From: CALMKX01 sp036274895
GTDB taxonomy: Bacteria; Acidobacteriota; Thermoanaerobaculia; Multivoradales; SZUA-115
Assembly: GCA_036274895.1 (NCBI GenBank)
Contig: DASUEU010000008.1
Span: forward strand, 62,001 to 126,000
DNA: 64,000 nucleotides
Direction of reading: 5' to 3'
The position numbers and the translations under genes are program-made. Positions 8,366 through 16,697 of this stretch are shown here, piece by piece; position 1 is the stretch's first letter; each line of letters starts with the position of its first letter. The notes beneath the pieces were generated by a model that was not told the origin of the DNA, did no database searches, and saw only the letters and a program-made list of their open reading frames with translations.

Positions 8366-10312
8366 ATGGTCGCACCTCTCGCCCTCCTCCTGTCTCTCCT
8401 CGGCTCACCTGGGGCCTCACCACCGGCCACCACCCCAACCGGTAGCCCCGCTCAGGGCGGGCTCCAGTACCTCCGCCGGGTGATGGACCGCTACCACGAT
8501 CGCTTCCCGGTCTACGACGACGTGAGCGAGTGCGGCAACCACTTCCATGCCTGGGCGAAGATCCCGAACGAGACCGCCGCGGTCACTTGCGCCGGGGCCT
8601 CGACGGACAACCCCCACTCCGGCGCCACGGCCATCCGCTGTGAGCTCCAGGATGTCCCCGGGGCCAACTTCGGCGGCTTCTACTTCCAGAACGGCATCCT
8701 GCCTCTGGGCACCACCGTGCCCCAGCCCAACTGGGGCACCGTCCCCGACGCCGGCGTGAACTTGACCGGCGCCACCCAGCTCTGCTTCTGGATTCGCGGC
8801 GCCGCCGGGGGCGAGCACGTCGAGATCTTCATGGGCGGCGTCGGCCGGGACGCGATGACCGGAGAGCCGACGGCGCCCTTCCCGGACTCCTCGCCGGTGC
8901 AGAAGCTGACGCTGGACCTCACCACCGCCTGGCAGCAGCACTGCATCCCCCTCGCCGGGCTGGGCCTGAACCTGAGCTACGTCCTCGGCGGCTTCGGGTG
9001 GGTGGCTTCGGACGCTTTCAACCCGGGCGGCGCGGTCTTCTTCCTCGACGACGTCGAGTACCAGCTCGATCCCGCAGCCCAGGCCGCCCGACTGGACGAG
9101 CCGCGATTCCTGCGCAGCTTCAGCACCCTGCCGGTCCAGGAGCTGCCGCCGCCGGTAGGCGACTTCGACCACGTTTTCCGATCGGTGGCCTTCACCTACG
9201 ACAACGCCCTCGCCCTGCTGGCTTTCCTCGCCGAAGGCACACCGGACGGGCTGCGCCGGGCGGAGATCCTGGGCCGAGCCTTTCGCTACGCTCAATCCCA
9301 CGACCGCACCTTCACCGACCACCGGGTGCGCGATGCCTATCGTTGCGGCGATCTCGAGGTGCCGCCCGGCTGGGAGCCCGCCGAAAGCGTGCCTGCACCG
9401 GGTTTCTACGACGAAGCGACCGGCACCTTCTTCGAGGTGGAACAGGGGACCCTGCGCGTCGGCAATCTCGCCTGGGCGATGATCGCGCTCCTGGCTCTCC
9501 ACGAGCGCACCGGCGACGCCGACTACCTCTTGGGCGCTCGGCAGCTCGGCGACTTGATCCAGACCTTCTACGGCCCCAGTGGCACCTATCCCGGCTTCCG
9601 TGGCGGCATCGACGGCCCGGAGACGCCCACACCCACCTTCGTCACCTGGTCGAGCACCGAGCACAACCTGGACGTCCACGCCGCCTTCGCGACGATGTTC
9701 TCTCGGACCGGCGAGATGCCCTGGCAGATGGGTTCCCAGCAGGCTCGCGGGTTCGTCGAGGCGATGTGGGAGACCACCCGCGGCTGCTACCTCGCGGGCA
9801 CCCTCGATCCCGACTCGCGCAACGCCCTGCCCGGGCAGCTGCCGGCCGATACCCAATCCTGGAGCGTGCTCGCCACGACCGACGCCCTCACCCTCCACCC
9901 CCAGCTGCTCGACTGCGCCGAGACCCACCAGGGCAACACCCACGATGGCTTCTCCGGCTTCGACTTCAACGACGACCGCGACGGCGTCTGGTTCGAGGGC
10001 ACGGCCCACATGGCTCTCGCCTATCGCGCCGCGGGGCAGAGCCTGCTCGCCCAGAACCTGCTGGCCACGCTCGAGAGCGCCCAGGCCACGGCACCGTGGG
10101 GCGACGGCGAGGGGATCGCCGCGGCCTGTCATGACGGCCTGACCTCGGGCTTCGGCTTCTCCCTCTTCCGCCGACTCCACGTCGGAGCCACGGCCTGGCT
10201 GGTCTTCGCCGAGCTCGGCTTCAACCCCTACACCGGAGCCAGCCTCTCCCTGCTCTTCGCGGACGGCTTCGAGACCGGAGACACCAGCGCCTGGAGCGTC
10301 ACGGTGCCGTGA
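8366..10312 (+). CDS. Large secreted protein, probable alpha/alpha-toroid carbohydrate-active domain
   Basis: A 648-residue exported protein with a signal peptide (residues 1-17), then an N-terminal beta-sandwich-like half (to about 235; strands such as GGFYFQNG, LCFWIRGAAGGEHVEIFMGG and FFLDDVEYQL resemble carbohydrate-binding modules). The second half is helical with repeated motifs typical of six-hairpin glycosidase folds (DNALALLAFLA, LAWAMIALLALHERTGDADYL, EHNLDVHAAF, WFEGTAHMALAYRAAG). The extreme C-terminus LFADGFETGDTSAWSVTVP resembles a tail shared by many secreted proteins of acidobacteria. Substrate unknown; a polysaccharide-acting enzyme is the best inference. Ribosome binding site AGGAAGG precedes the ATG. 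Confidence 0.75.
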   Translation: MVAPLALLLSLLGSPGASPPATTPTGSPAQGGLQYLRRVMDRYHDRFPVYDDVSECGNHFHAWAKIPNETAAVTCAGASTDNPHSGATAIRCELQDVPGANFGGFYFQNGILPLGTTVPQPNWGTVPDAGVNLTGATQLCFWIRGAAGGEHVEIFMGGVGRDAMTGEPTAPFPDSSPVQKLTLDLTTAWQQHCIPLAGLGLNLSYVLGGFGWVASDAFNPGGAVFFLDDVEYQLDPAAQAARLDEPRFLRSFSTLPVQELPPPVGDFDHVFRSVAFTYDNALALLAFLAEGTPDGLRRAEILGRAFRYAQSHDRTFTDHRVRDAYRCGDLEVPPGWEPAESVPAPGFYDEATGTFFEVEQGTLRVGNLAWAMIALLALHERTGDADYLLGARQLGDLIQTFYGPSGTYPGFRGGIDGPETPTPTFVTWSSTEHNLDVHAAFATMFSRTGEMPWQMGSQQARGFVEAMWETTRGCYLAGTLDPDSRNALPGQLPADTQSWSVLATTDALTLHPQLLDCAETHQGNTHDGFSGFDFNDDRDGVWFEGTAHMALAYRAAGQSLLAQNLLATLESAQATAPWGDGEGIAAACHDGLTSGFGFSLFRRLHVGATAWLVFAELGFNPYTGASLSLLFADGFETGDTSAWSVTVP

Positions 10313-10406
10313 GCGGTTGGCTCGTCGAGCCAGGGCCACCCCTTGATCTGCCCGGCACCTCTCGGGCCGGACTCGGGACGCGACGTGGCGAGGTCCCGGC
10401 CGGTCC

Positions 10407-10676
10407 TCAGCCGGCACGCGGCACGCGGGCTTTGACCGGCGCTACGGCCGCTGGCTCGAGCGGCGGGAGCGCCGAGATCACGGAGCGCAGCAGAGCATTC
10501 ACCGCCTCGGAGGTCCGGAACACCGCCGCAACGTCCGGATCCAGCACGACCGCTACGGCACCGGCCTCGAACTGGGCGGCGAACCGGTTCGGTTTGGCCC
10601 GAGAGTAGTCGAATCGATACTCGGGCCGCAGATCGTCCATTGGGGGCTGCACCTTAACGGAAGAGGTTCTCTTCAT
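10407..10676 (-). CDS. Antitoxin-like protein (BrnA-position partner)
   Basis: An 89-residue protein. MDDLRPEYRFDYSRAKPNRFAA near the N-terminus and VAVVLDPDVAAVFRTSEAVNALLR in the middle are typical of small antitoxin-like proteins that accompany BrnT-type toxins. The start at 10676 overlaps the toxin reading frame by 23 bases. The C-terminal tail is Pro/Ala-rich. DNA-binding residues cannot be assigned by eye. The paired toxin gene carries a frameshift, so this antitoxin may now be an orphan. Confidence 0.7.
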   Translation of the reverse strand: MKRTSSVKVQPPMDDLRPEYRFDYSRAKPNRFAAQFEAGAVAVVLDPDVAAVFRTSEAVNALLRSVISALPPLEPAAVAPVKARVPRAG

Positions 10677-10945
10677 AGTCACGGCGCTCCTGCTTGGAGG
10701 CCTCACGAGCGTTGATCAGGCAGATGGCGTCGGGGCGCTCCGTGAACCCGACGACGAGCAGGCGTTCCTGGCGAGAGCGCCCCACGATGATCTCACGGGA
10801 CTCCTCTCCTGAGTGGTCAGGGTCTTCATGGATCCGGGCCAGTGGGTCTCGGAAAACGCTGAGCGCCTCTTCGAAGGAGACATCATGCTTCCGGAGGTTC
10901 GAGGCTGCTTTCGCCGGGTCACCATTCGAAGATAAGGCGGCTCAT
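10654..10945 (-). pseudogene. brnT: BrnT-type toxin gene with a +1 frameshift
   Basis: The minus strand starts ATG-AGC-CGC and reads MSRLIFEW, then meets TGA. Removing one base (the A at about 10921 on the plus strand) restores a continuous frame: DPAKAASNLRKHDVSFEEAL, then VFRDPLARIHEDPDHS, EIIVGRSRQERLLVVGFTE and INAREASKQERRDYEENLF, the full BrnT ribonuclease toxin of about 95 residues. The shifted frame has no start codon of its own, since a TGA lies just before. Either the toxin is inactivated, the sequence holds an error, or translation shifts frame near codon 8. Restored toxin and antitoxin would overlap by 23 bases. Confidence 0.8.
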
Positions 10946-11044
10946 GAGCTTGGACGACCAGCCTAGCACCCGGTCGGCTGCGTCGGAGCGCAGCGCCCCC
11001 AGAGAGGCTGGCACCTCGCCAACTGGCTCATTGACCCAGTCGGC

Positions 11045-11431
11045 TCATTCCCAGACAAGGCTCACTTCTCTCTCGGCTCCAGGCATCCAGGCTCGGATCC
11101 CGCTACTGGAGAGCCGCAGGACTGCGCCGAGGCGCTCGCCGTGAGTATCAAAGGTCGGATGTTTGAGCAGGCGCTGCACGAAGGTCGCCACTTCTTCTCG
11201 CCCCGTGTCGAGACAGACGATGCAGTATCTCGAGTGCCGCAGCTCTCGGCGGTAGAAGCCCTGGTCGCGAGTGAAGAAAGTCGGGCGGTGCAGGCGCATC
11301 AGCAGAGCGGGAATCGCGTCGTCCTGCATCCCTTTCTGGCCCAGATCGACGCCGATCTGCGAGCAGCGGATGCGATGTCGAGCGAGGAGCTGGCGCTGGC
11401 CTTCGGGGATGTTCTCGTCGAGGACGATCAT
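11045..11431 (-). CDS. DUF5615 PIN-like toxin
   Basis: A 128-residue protein beginning MIVLDENIPEG, the acidic DEN start of DUF5615 PIN-like domains, with further family features DDAIPALLMRL, TFFTRDQGFY and YCIVCLDTG. Such proteins are predicted RNases paired with DUF433 antitoxins. The ATG overlaps the stop of the upstream DUF433 gene as ATGA (11428-11431), giving tight coupling. The C-terminal 25 residues are variable. Activity is inferred only from the family and pairing. Confidence 0.8.
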   Translation of the reverse strand: MIVLDENIPEGQRQLLARHRIRCSQIGVDLGQKGMQDDAIPALLMRLHRPTFFTRDQGFYRRELRHSRYCIVCLDTGREEVATFVQRLLKHPTFDTHGERLGAVLRLSSSGIRAWMPGAEREVSLVWE

Positions 11432-11685
11432 GCGGTGGCGGGAAGCAAAGCGTACTCCTCAGCGTGATCGAGGAAGGCTCGCCCGGCGAGACTCACTGCT
11501 TCGGCGATCGCCTCCCTGGTCACGTCCCCTCGCCACTCCTCGACGATCGTCTCCCAGGCCAGGCCACGAGCCACCTGATCCAGCACGTCCGCCACCAGGA
11601 TCCTCGTCCCGCGAAAAGTCGGTTGGCCGTGACAGATAGCCGGATCGCTCACAACGAAGCGCCCGAACAGCTGGGCTTGGTGCAT
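11428..11685 (-). CDS. DUF433 antitoxin
   Basis: An 85-residue protein with the characteristic DUF433 pattern: VVSDPAICHGQPTFRGTRI, then VADVLDQVARGLAWETIVEEW and TREAIAEAVSLAGRAF, which form a helix-turn-helix-like antitoxin domain. It is followed by, and overlaps, the DUF5615 toxin gene. A ribosome binding site (GAGGCGAAGGGAGG) lies just upstream of the ATG. Together they form a second toxin-antitoxin locus within 1 kb of the broken BrnT pair. Confidence 0.82.
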   Translation of the reverse strand: MHQAQLFGRFVVSDPAICHGQPTFRGTRILVADVLDQVARGLAWETIVEEWRGDVTREAIAEAVSLAGRAFLDHAEEYALLPATA

Positions 11686-11768
11686 CTGGATCCTCCCTTC
11701 GCCTCCGGCGAGGCTCAGTGAGGAGAATCCTACACCGCGACTCGAGCGGTGAAGCGTCCTTCCGGCCC

Positions 11769-13325
11769 CTACCCCTCCCCCGCCGCCCGCGCCCGCTCCA
11801 GGCGTGATCCCTCGTCGCGCTCGAGGGTGCGGGCGGCGAGGAGGAAGAAGGCCAGAGCGAGGACGTTGGCGAGCAGGCCGAGGGAGAGGGCCACGCGCAG
11901 GTCGCCGGTGGCCACGCTGAGCCGGCCGAGGGTGTAGGGACCCATGGCCAGACCGATCAGTGTGACCACCAGCAGGTAGGCGGCTGAGGCGATGGCGCGC
12001 ATGCGCGGCAGCACCAAGTCCTGCACCGTGGAGGCTCCCGGGCCCAGCCACATCGCCGAGGCGGCATAGAGGGGGAAGGCGAGGATCAGGGCCACGGTCA
12101 CGTCGCTCACCCACAACACCGCCAGGGCCACCGGCACGGGCAGCACGGCATTGAGCATCCCCACCACCAGGCGCCCCTTGGGCGAGGTGCGGCGCAGGCG
12201 GTCCGCGAGGACACCGCCCAGGGTGACTCCCAACCACCCCCCCGCTGCCGCGGCCCCGCCCACCAAGAGGCCCACCCGGTCGAGCGGCACTCCGTGCACC
12301 CGGGCGAAGAAGGGGGCGAGCCAGAAGCCGAGGCCGTAGCCGTTGAACGACAGGAAGGCGAACCCCAGGCAGCTGTAGACCATCGAGGGGGTGCGGAAGA
12401 TCAGCTCCGCGCTCGGCCGGTCGCGCAGCAGCACGGACTGGTACCAGGAGAAGGCGGCGTAGACCCCCACGGCCACGGACCACCACTGGGCCGGGTTGCC
12501 CACCGCCCTGCCGAGGCCGAGCGCCGCCCCCACGAGCCCGGCGGCCACCACGAGGTTGGCGACCAGGGCGCTCCCGGGAGCCCGTAGGCGGGTGAGGTTG
12601 TAGAGGGTGAAGGGGGGGATCACCGCCGAGAGCTCGGCGAAGAAGGCCCGCCAGGGGCGCGGCTCGGGGCGGCTCTCGATGCCGTCGCTCATGCCCCGCT
12701 TCGGCTCCCGCAGCGAGGCGGCCCAGAAGGCCAGCAAGACCCCCGGCAGCCCGACCACCAGGAAGGCCGCCTGCCAACCCTTGAGGCCGAGCGGCGCGGC
12801 TCCGGCGGCGAAGGCGGCGTCCCAACGGTCGACCACCAGACCACCCAGGAAGAGCCCGAGGCCCGAGCCCAGGTAGATGCCGCTCGAGTAGATCGCCAGC
12901 ACCGTGGCCCGGCGCTCCTTGGGGAAGTAGTCCGAGAGCAGCGAGTAGGCCGCCGGCGTGGCGCTCGCCTCCCCCACCCCCACCCCCACCCGCGCCAGGG
13001 CCAGCTGGCCGAAGTTGCGGGCGAAGCCGGAGAGGGCCGTCATCAGGCTCCAGAAGCCGAGGCCGAAGGCGATCAGCCGGCGGCGGTCCCAGACGTCGGC
13101 CAGCCGCCCCAGGGGGATGCCGAAGAGGGCGTAGAAGATCGCGAAGGCGGTGCCGTAGAGATAGCCCAGCTGGGCGTCCGAGACGCCGAGGTCGGCCTTG
13201 ATCTTCTCGGCCAAGATGGAGGGGATCTGGCGGTCGAGGAAGTTGAAGACGTAGACCACCACCAGCACGCCCAGCACGTAGCGGGCATAGGAGCCGCCGA
13301 CCTCGTCTCTCTTGTCCGGTTCCAT
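11769..13325 (-). CDS. MFS transporter
   Basis: A 518-residue major facilitator with about 12 membrane helices. After a short cytoplasmic N-terminus the first helix reads YVLGVLVVVYVFNFLDRQIP, and the loop 2-3 motif is GRLADVWDRRRLI, the standard MFS motif A. The FNFLDRQI start and overall layout resemble the spinster/hexuronate-like branch of organic-anion transporters. It is the last gene of a seven-gene operon, starting 8 bases after the stop of the KASIII-like gene, so it probably moves the pathway substrate or product over the inner membrane. Confidence 0.88.
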   Translation of the reverse strand: MEPDKRDEVGGSYARYVLGVLVVVYVFNFLDRQIPSILAEKIKADLGVSDAQLGYLYGTAFAIFYALFGIPLGRLADVWDRRRLIAFGLGFWSLMTALSGFARNFGQLALARVGVGVGEASATPAAYSLLSDYFPKERRATVLAIYSSGIYLGSGLGLFLGGLVVDRWDAAFAAGAAPLGLKGWQAAFLVVGLPGVLLAFWAASLREPKRGMSDGIESRPEPRPWRAFFAELSAVIPPFTLYNLTRLRAPGSALVANLVVAAGLVGAALGLGRAVGNPAQWWSVAVGVYAAFSWYQSVLLRDRPSAELIFRTPSMVYSCLGFAFLSFNGYGLGFWLAPFFARVHGVPLDRVGLLVGGAAAAGGWLGVTLGGVLADRLRRTSPKGRLVVGMLNAVLPVPVALAVLWVSDVTVALILAFPLYAASAMWLGPGASTVQDLVLPRMRAIASAAYLLVVTLIGLAMGPYTLGRLSVATGDLRVALSLGLLANVLALAFFLLAARTLERDEGSRLERARAAGEG

Positions 13326-13333
13326 CAGCGCCC

Positions 13334-14329
13334 CTAGAGCACGAAGGCCGTGCCGGCCTGGTTGTAGCCCACCCCGGAGCCGAGCAGGACCACCAGGTCG
13401 CCGGGGCCGGCCGCGCCCTGCTCGAGGGCATCGTCCAGGGCCATGGGGATGCAGGCGGAGCCGGTGTAGCCCCACTTCTCCATGATCGTGTGGGCTCGCC
13501 CGGCGGGGAGGCCGAGGTCCGCCATCACCAGCTCGATCGAGGGCTTGCGCACCTGGGTGAAGATCCACAGGGCCACCTCGTCGAGAGCGAAATCCCCCTG
13601 CTCGGCCAGCCGCCGGGCCAGCCGGGGCCAGCCCTGGTGGTTCACCTCGGGGGGATAGCGCTGGTACATCTTGACCGTGGTGCGGCCGGCGTCGATGGCC
13701 GCGTGTGAGGCCGGCTCCACGGTGCCACCGGCGAGGATGGCCCAGTCCCTGGCGTAGGCCCCATCGGCCTGGAAGGCGGCGGCGACGAAGCCCGGCGCCG
13801 TGCCCGGCTCGAGCACGGCCGCCCCGGCACCGTCGCCGTAGAAGAACTGCGTCGGCTCGTCCGGCGCCGCCAGCCGGTGCATCAGGTAAGCGCCCACCAC
13901 CAGCACCGTGCGCAGCCCGGGGTTGGCGGCGATCATCCCCGCCGCCGCGGCCAGGCCGGTGGGGAAGGAGGCGCAGGCGCAGCCGACGTCGAAGGTGCCG
14001 GCATTCTTGGCCCCCAGCTTGTGCTGCAGCACCACCGAGGTCGCCGGGGTGACGTAGTCCGGTGAGTCCGTGCCCAGAATCAACAGATCCAAGTCCTCCG
14101 GCCTCCGGCCCGCCCGCTGCAGGGCCTGGCGGGCGGCGGGCAGGGCGAGGTCCGAGGTGGCCTGGTCGTCGCGGGCCCAGAAGCGTTGAGTGATCCCGGT
14201 CGCGGCCTCGAGCTTGGCCACGTTCTCGGCCAGGTCCGGCCCGAGCATGCCGGCCAGCTCGGCGTTCGAGACCCTGCGCTCCGGCACGTGGCGGCCGGTG
14301 GCGACGATGCGCGCGAAGCGTCCGCTCAC
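13334..14329 (-). CDS. KASIII (FabH)-like thiolase-fold enzyme with altered active site
   Basis: A 331-residue protein with the FabH fold. The nucleophile is visible as Cys119 in FDVGCACASF, and GDGAGAAVLEPG is the usual glycine-rich strand. However, the FabH motif with the catalytic His reads IFTQVRKPSI, so Thr258 replaces His, and the GNTSAAS motif reads GYTGSAC, so Tyr288 replaces Asn. It therefore cannot use the classic Cys-His-Asn decarboxylating condensation. The GTG start overlaps the hydrolase stop (GTGA). Together with the acyl-CoA ligase, SDR and hydrolase it suggests acyl-thioester chemistry on an unusual substrate; transfer or cleavage by the lone Cys is possible. Confidence 0.85.
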   Translation of the reverse strand: MSGRFARIVATGRHVPERRVSNAELAGMLGPDLAENVAKLEAATGITQRFWARDDQATSDLALPAARQALQRAGRRPEDLDLLILGTDSPDYVTPATSVVLQHKLGAKNAGTFDVGCACASFPTGLAAAAGMIAANPGLRTVLVVGAYLMHRLAAPDEPTQFFYGDGAGAAVLEPGTAPGFVAAAFQADGAYARDWAILAGGTVEPASHAAIDAGRTTVKMYQRYPPEVNHQGWPRLARRLAEQGDFALDEVALWIFTQVRKPSIELVMADLGLPAGRAHTIMEKWGYTGSACIPMALDDALEQGAAGPGDLVVLLGSGVGYNQAGTAFVL

Positions 14330-15141
14330 GGCGCCGCCAAGGCTTCCCGGATGATCGCCAGAGCCGCCGCCGGCTGCTCGAGGACGAAGCCGTGGGGCGC
14401 CCCTGGCACCTTGACCAGCCGGGCGCCGGCGATGCCGCGGACCAGCTCCTCGGAGTTGGGCAGGGGGAAGGTCAGGTCTCGCTCGGCGGCGACCACCACG
14501 GTGGGGGCCCGGATCCTGGCCAGCCGGCCGGTGAGGTCCACGCCTTCGAGGGCGCCGAGCAGCCCGTCGAGCCCGGAGAACCAGGCCCGGGGCAGGGCCG
14601 CCACCTGCACGCGCCGCAGGGCGAGGGTGGCCTCGTTGGCGGCGATCCACTCCGGCGAGTAGGTGGCGGGCACCACGGCGTCGAGGATCTTGCCGCCGTC
14701 GCCCCCGGCCAGGGTCTCCTGGGCCAGGGCGCGCAGCCTCCGGGTGCCGGCGTCCATCTCCGGGCTCATCCGGACGGTGACGGTCATGGCGAGCAGGGAG
14801 GATACTCGATCGGGATGGTCGGCCGCGACGACCAGCCCGACCAGGGCCCCGAAGCTGGTGCCCACCAGGTGGGCCTTCTCGATGCCCAAGGCGTCGAGCA
14901 CGCGGACCACGTCCGCGGCGTGGCCGGCGAGGTCGGGCGGCGGGGGGGCGGGCGAGCGCAGCTGGCCGCGGAAGTCCAGCCGCACCACCCGGTGGCTCTT
15001 CTCCAGCTCCGTGGCGATGGGCTGCCAGGCGAAGGAGCTCATCATGCCGCCGTTGAGCAGCACCACGGCCTCTCCCTCTCCGGCGACCTCGTAGTGGAGG
15101 GCGGGGGGGGTGTCGAGAACGGGAGGGGCGTCGATCATCAT
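14326..15141 (-). CDS. Alpha/beta hydrolase
   Basis: A 271-residue alpha/beta-hydrolase-fold protein. Visible elements are the oxyanion region LLNGGMMSSFAWQP, the nucleophile elbow GTSFGALVGLV (Ser), an acidic residue near AAERDLTFPL and the catalytic His in PGAPHGFVLE. No N-terminal signal is seen, so it is cytoplasmic. Its ATG overlaps the ligase stop by one base and its stop overlaps the KASIII-like start, so it is translationally coupled. It could hydrolyse an ester, lactone or thioester intermediate of the operon pathway; the substrate cannot be inferred from sequence. Confidence 0.88.
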   Translation of the reverse strand: MMIDAPPVLDTPPALHYEVAGEGEAVVLLNGGMMSSFAWQPIATELEKSHRVVRLDFRGQLRSPAPPPPDLAGHAADVVRVLDALGIEKAHLVGTSFGALVGLVVAADHPDRVSSLLAMTVTVRMSPEMDAGTRRLRALAQETLAGGDGGKILDAVVPATYSPEWIAANEATLALRRVQVAALPRAWFSGLDGLLGALEGVDLTGRLARIRAPTVVVAAERDLTFPLPNSEELVRGIAGARLVKVPGAPHGFVLEQPAAALAIIREALAAP

Positions 15142-16697
15142 CAGAGCTCTCCTCGGCCGGCGAGATAGCGCTCCCGCAGCTCCCCTTTGACCACCTTGCC
15201 GTAGGGAGTGCGGGGCAACGCGTCGAGAAAGACGATCTCACGGGGATGCTTGTAGCGAGCGAGGCGGCCGGCGAGATGGGCGAGCAGGTCCTCGGCCGAG
15301 GGCGCGAGCCCCTCCACCGCGACCACGAAGGCGACGCCGACCTCCCCCCACTCGGGGTGCGGCACCCCGACCACGGCGGCGTCCGCCACCCCCGGATGCA
15401 GCAGCAGCTCGCCCTCGATCTCCGCCGGATAGACGTTGACGCCGCCCGAGATCAGCATGTCCTTGGCGCGGCCGGCGATGGTGTAGAAGCCGTCCTCGTC
15501 ACGGCGGGCGAGGTCCCCGGTGTGGAACCAGCCGTCGGCGTCGAGCGCAGCGGCGGTGGCCTCGCTCTGGCGCCAGTAGCCGCGGCAGACGTGGGGGCCC
15601 TTGAGCCACAGCTCCCCCACCTCGCCGGCGGCAGCCTCGGCGCCGTCCTCGCGGGCCAGCCGAGCCCGGGTGAAGGGCAGAGGCTGGCCGATCGAGCCCG
15701 CCTTGGTCAGGGCCTCCTCGACCGTCATGGTGAAGCAGTTCACCCCCACCTCGGTCATGCCGTAGCCCTGCTTGAGCACGACGCCCCGCTCGCGGTAGCG
15801 GTCGAGGACGACCCGCGGCAGCGGCGCGCCACCGCTGATCGCCCAGCGCAGGCGGGAGAGGTCCGCCGTCTCGAACGCCGGCACCTCGGCGAGGCGCTTC
15901 AAGATCGTCGGCACCCCGAGCATCACCGTCACTCCCTCCCGCTCGACCACGCGCCAGACCACTTCCGGGTCGAAGCCCTCGAACAGCAGCACCCGACCGC
16001 CGATGGTCACCATCGGCACCAGGAAGGCGGCGAGACCGCCGGCGTGGTACAGGGGGGTGAAGATCGGCGTCACGTCGTCAGCCGTCAGCTGCCAGCTGAT
16101 CACCGTGTTGTAGCCATTCCACAGCAGCTGGCGGTGAGGGATCATCACCCCCTTGGGCTTGCCGGTGGTGCCACTGGTGTAGAGAAGGGCCCAGAGATCC
16201 TCGGGGCCGAGCCGGGGCCGCCGGGTCAGGCGGCCCCCTTCGAGGGCCCGGCGCTCGGCCTGGTAGTCGAGATCCGTGGGGAGCACCGGGCCGTCGAGGG
16301 CGACGGTTTGGGGCAGGGGCAGCAGGCTCGCCAGCTCGCGCAGGGTAGCCTCGTGCTCGCCGGCCCAGATCAACACGGCCAGGCCGCTGTCGGCCACCAG
16401 GTGGGCGATCTCCGGAGCCGTCAGCCGGGTGCCGATCGGCACCAGCACGGTGCCCGCCTTGGCGCAGGCGAAGAAGACCTCGAGGAACTCCACCCGGTTG
16501 CCGGCGAGGAGGCCCACCCTCTCTCCGGCGCCGAGGCCGAGCCGCTCGGCGAGCAGCCGGGCGCAGGCCTCGGCACGGCGGTCGAGCTCGGCGTAGCTGA
16601 GCCGCTCCCCGTCGCCGCCCGCGGCCGGCACGGTGACGAGGGCGAGAGAGCCAGGCGTCAGCCGCGCCCGCTCGCCCAGGAGGTCACCGGCGATCAC
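15141..16697 (-). CDS. AMP-binding acyl-CoA synthetase/ligase
   Basis: A 518-residue ANL-superfamily enzyme. Motifs in order are the P-loop YTSGTTGKPKGVM, QGYGMTEVG, WFHTGDLARRDEDGF with IAGRAKDMLISGG, and the C-terminal catalytic lysine in PRTPYGKVVKGEL. It activates a carboxylic acid to an acyl-AMP and then an acyl-CoA. The GTG start at 16697 overlaps the SDR stop (GTGA). The family spans fatty, aromatic and dicarboxylic acids; the Gly-rich pocket does not let me choose. In this operon it probably activates the compound imported by the TonB receptor and MFS protein, or primes synthesis. Confidence 0.92.
   Translation of the reverse strand: MIAGDLLGERARLTPGSLALVTVPAAGGDGERLSYAELDRRAEACARLLAERLGLGAGERVGLLAGNRVEFLEVFFACAKAGTVLVPIGTRLTAPEIAHLVADSGLAVLIWAGEHEATLRELASLLPLPQTVALDGPVLPTDLDYQAERRALEGGRLTRRPRLGPEDLWALLYTSGTTGKPKGVMIPHRQLLWNGYNTVISWQLTADDVTPIFTPLYHAGGLAAFLVPMVTIGGRVLLFEGFDPEVVWRVVEREGVTVMLGVPTILKRLAEVPAFETADLSRLRWAISGGAPLPRVVLDRYRERGVVLKQGYGMTEVGVNCFTMTVEEALTKAGSIGQPLPFTRARLAREDGAEAAAGEVGELWLKGPHVCRGYWRQSEATAAALDADGWFHTGDLARRDEDGFYTIAGRAKDMLISGGVNVYPAEIEGELLLHPGVADAAVVGVPHPEWGEVGVAFVVAVEGLAPSAEDLLAHLAGRLARYKHPREIVFLDALPRTPYGKVVKGELRERYLAGRGEL

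Noticed and set aside
8417..10417. Long open frame on the minus strand (666 codons) opposite the secreted protein gene
   Set aside because: Low-complexity Gly/Ala/Glu/Arg translation with no domain, typical of antisense frames in GC-rich coding DNA; the plus-strand gene has clear motifs.
11000..11020. Possible extra copy of the dispersed repeat (GGCTGGCACCTCG)
   Set aside because: Only 13 bases match; too short to count as a copy.
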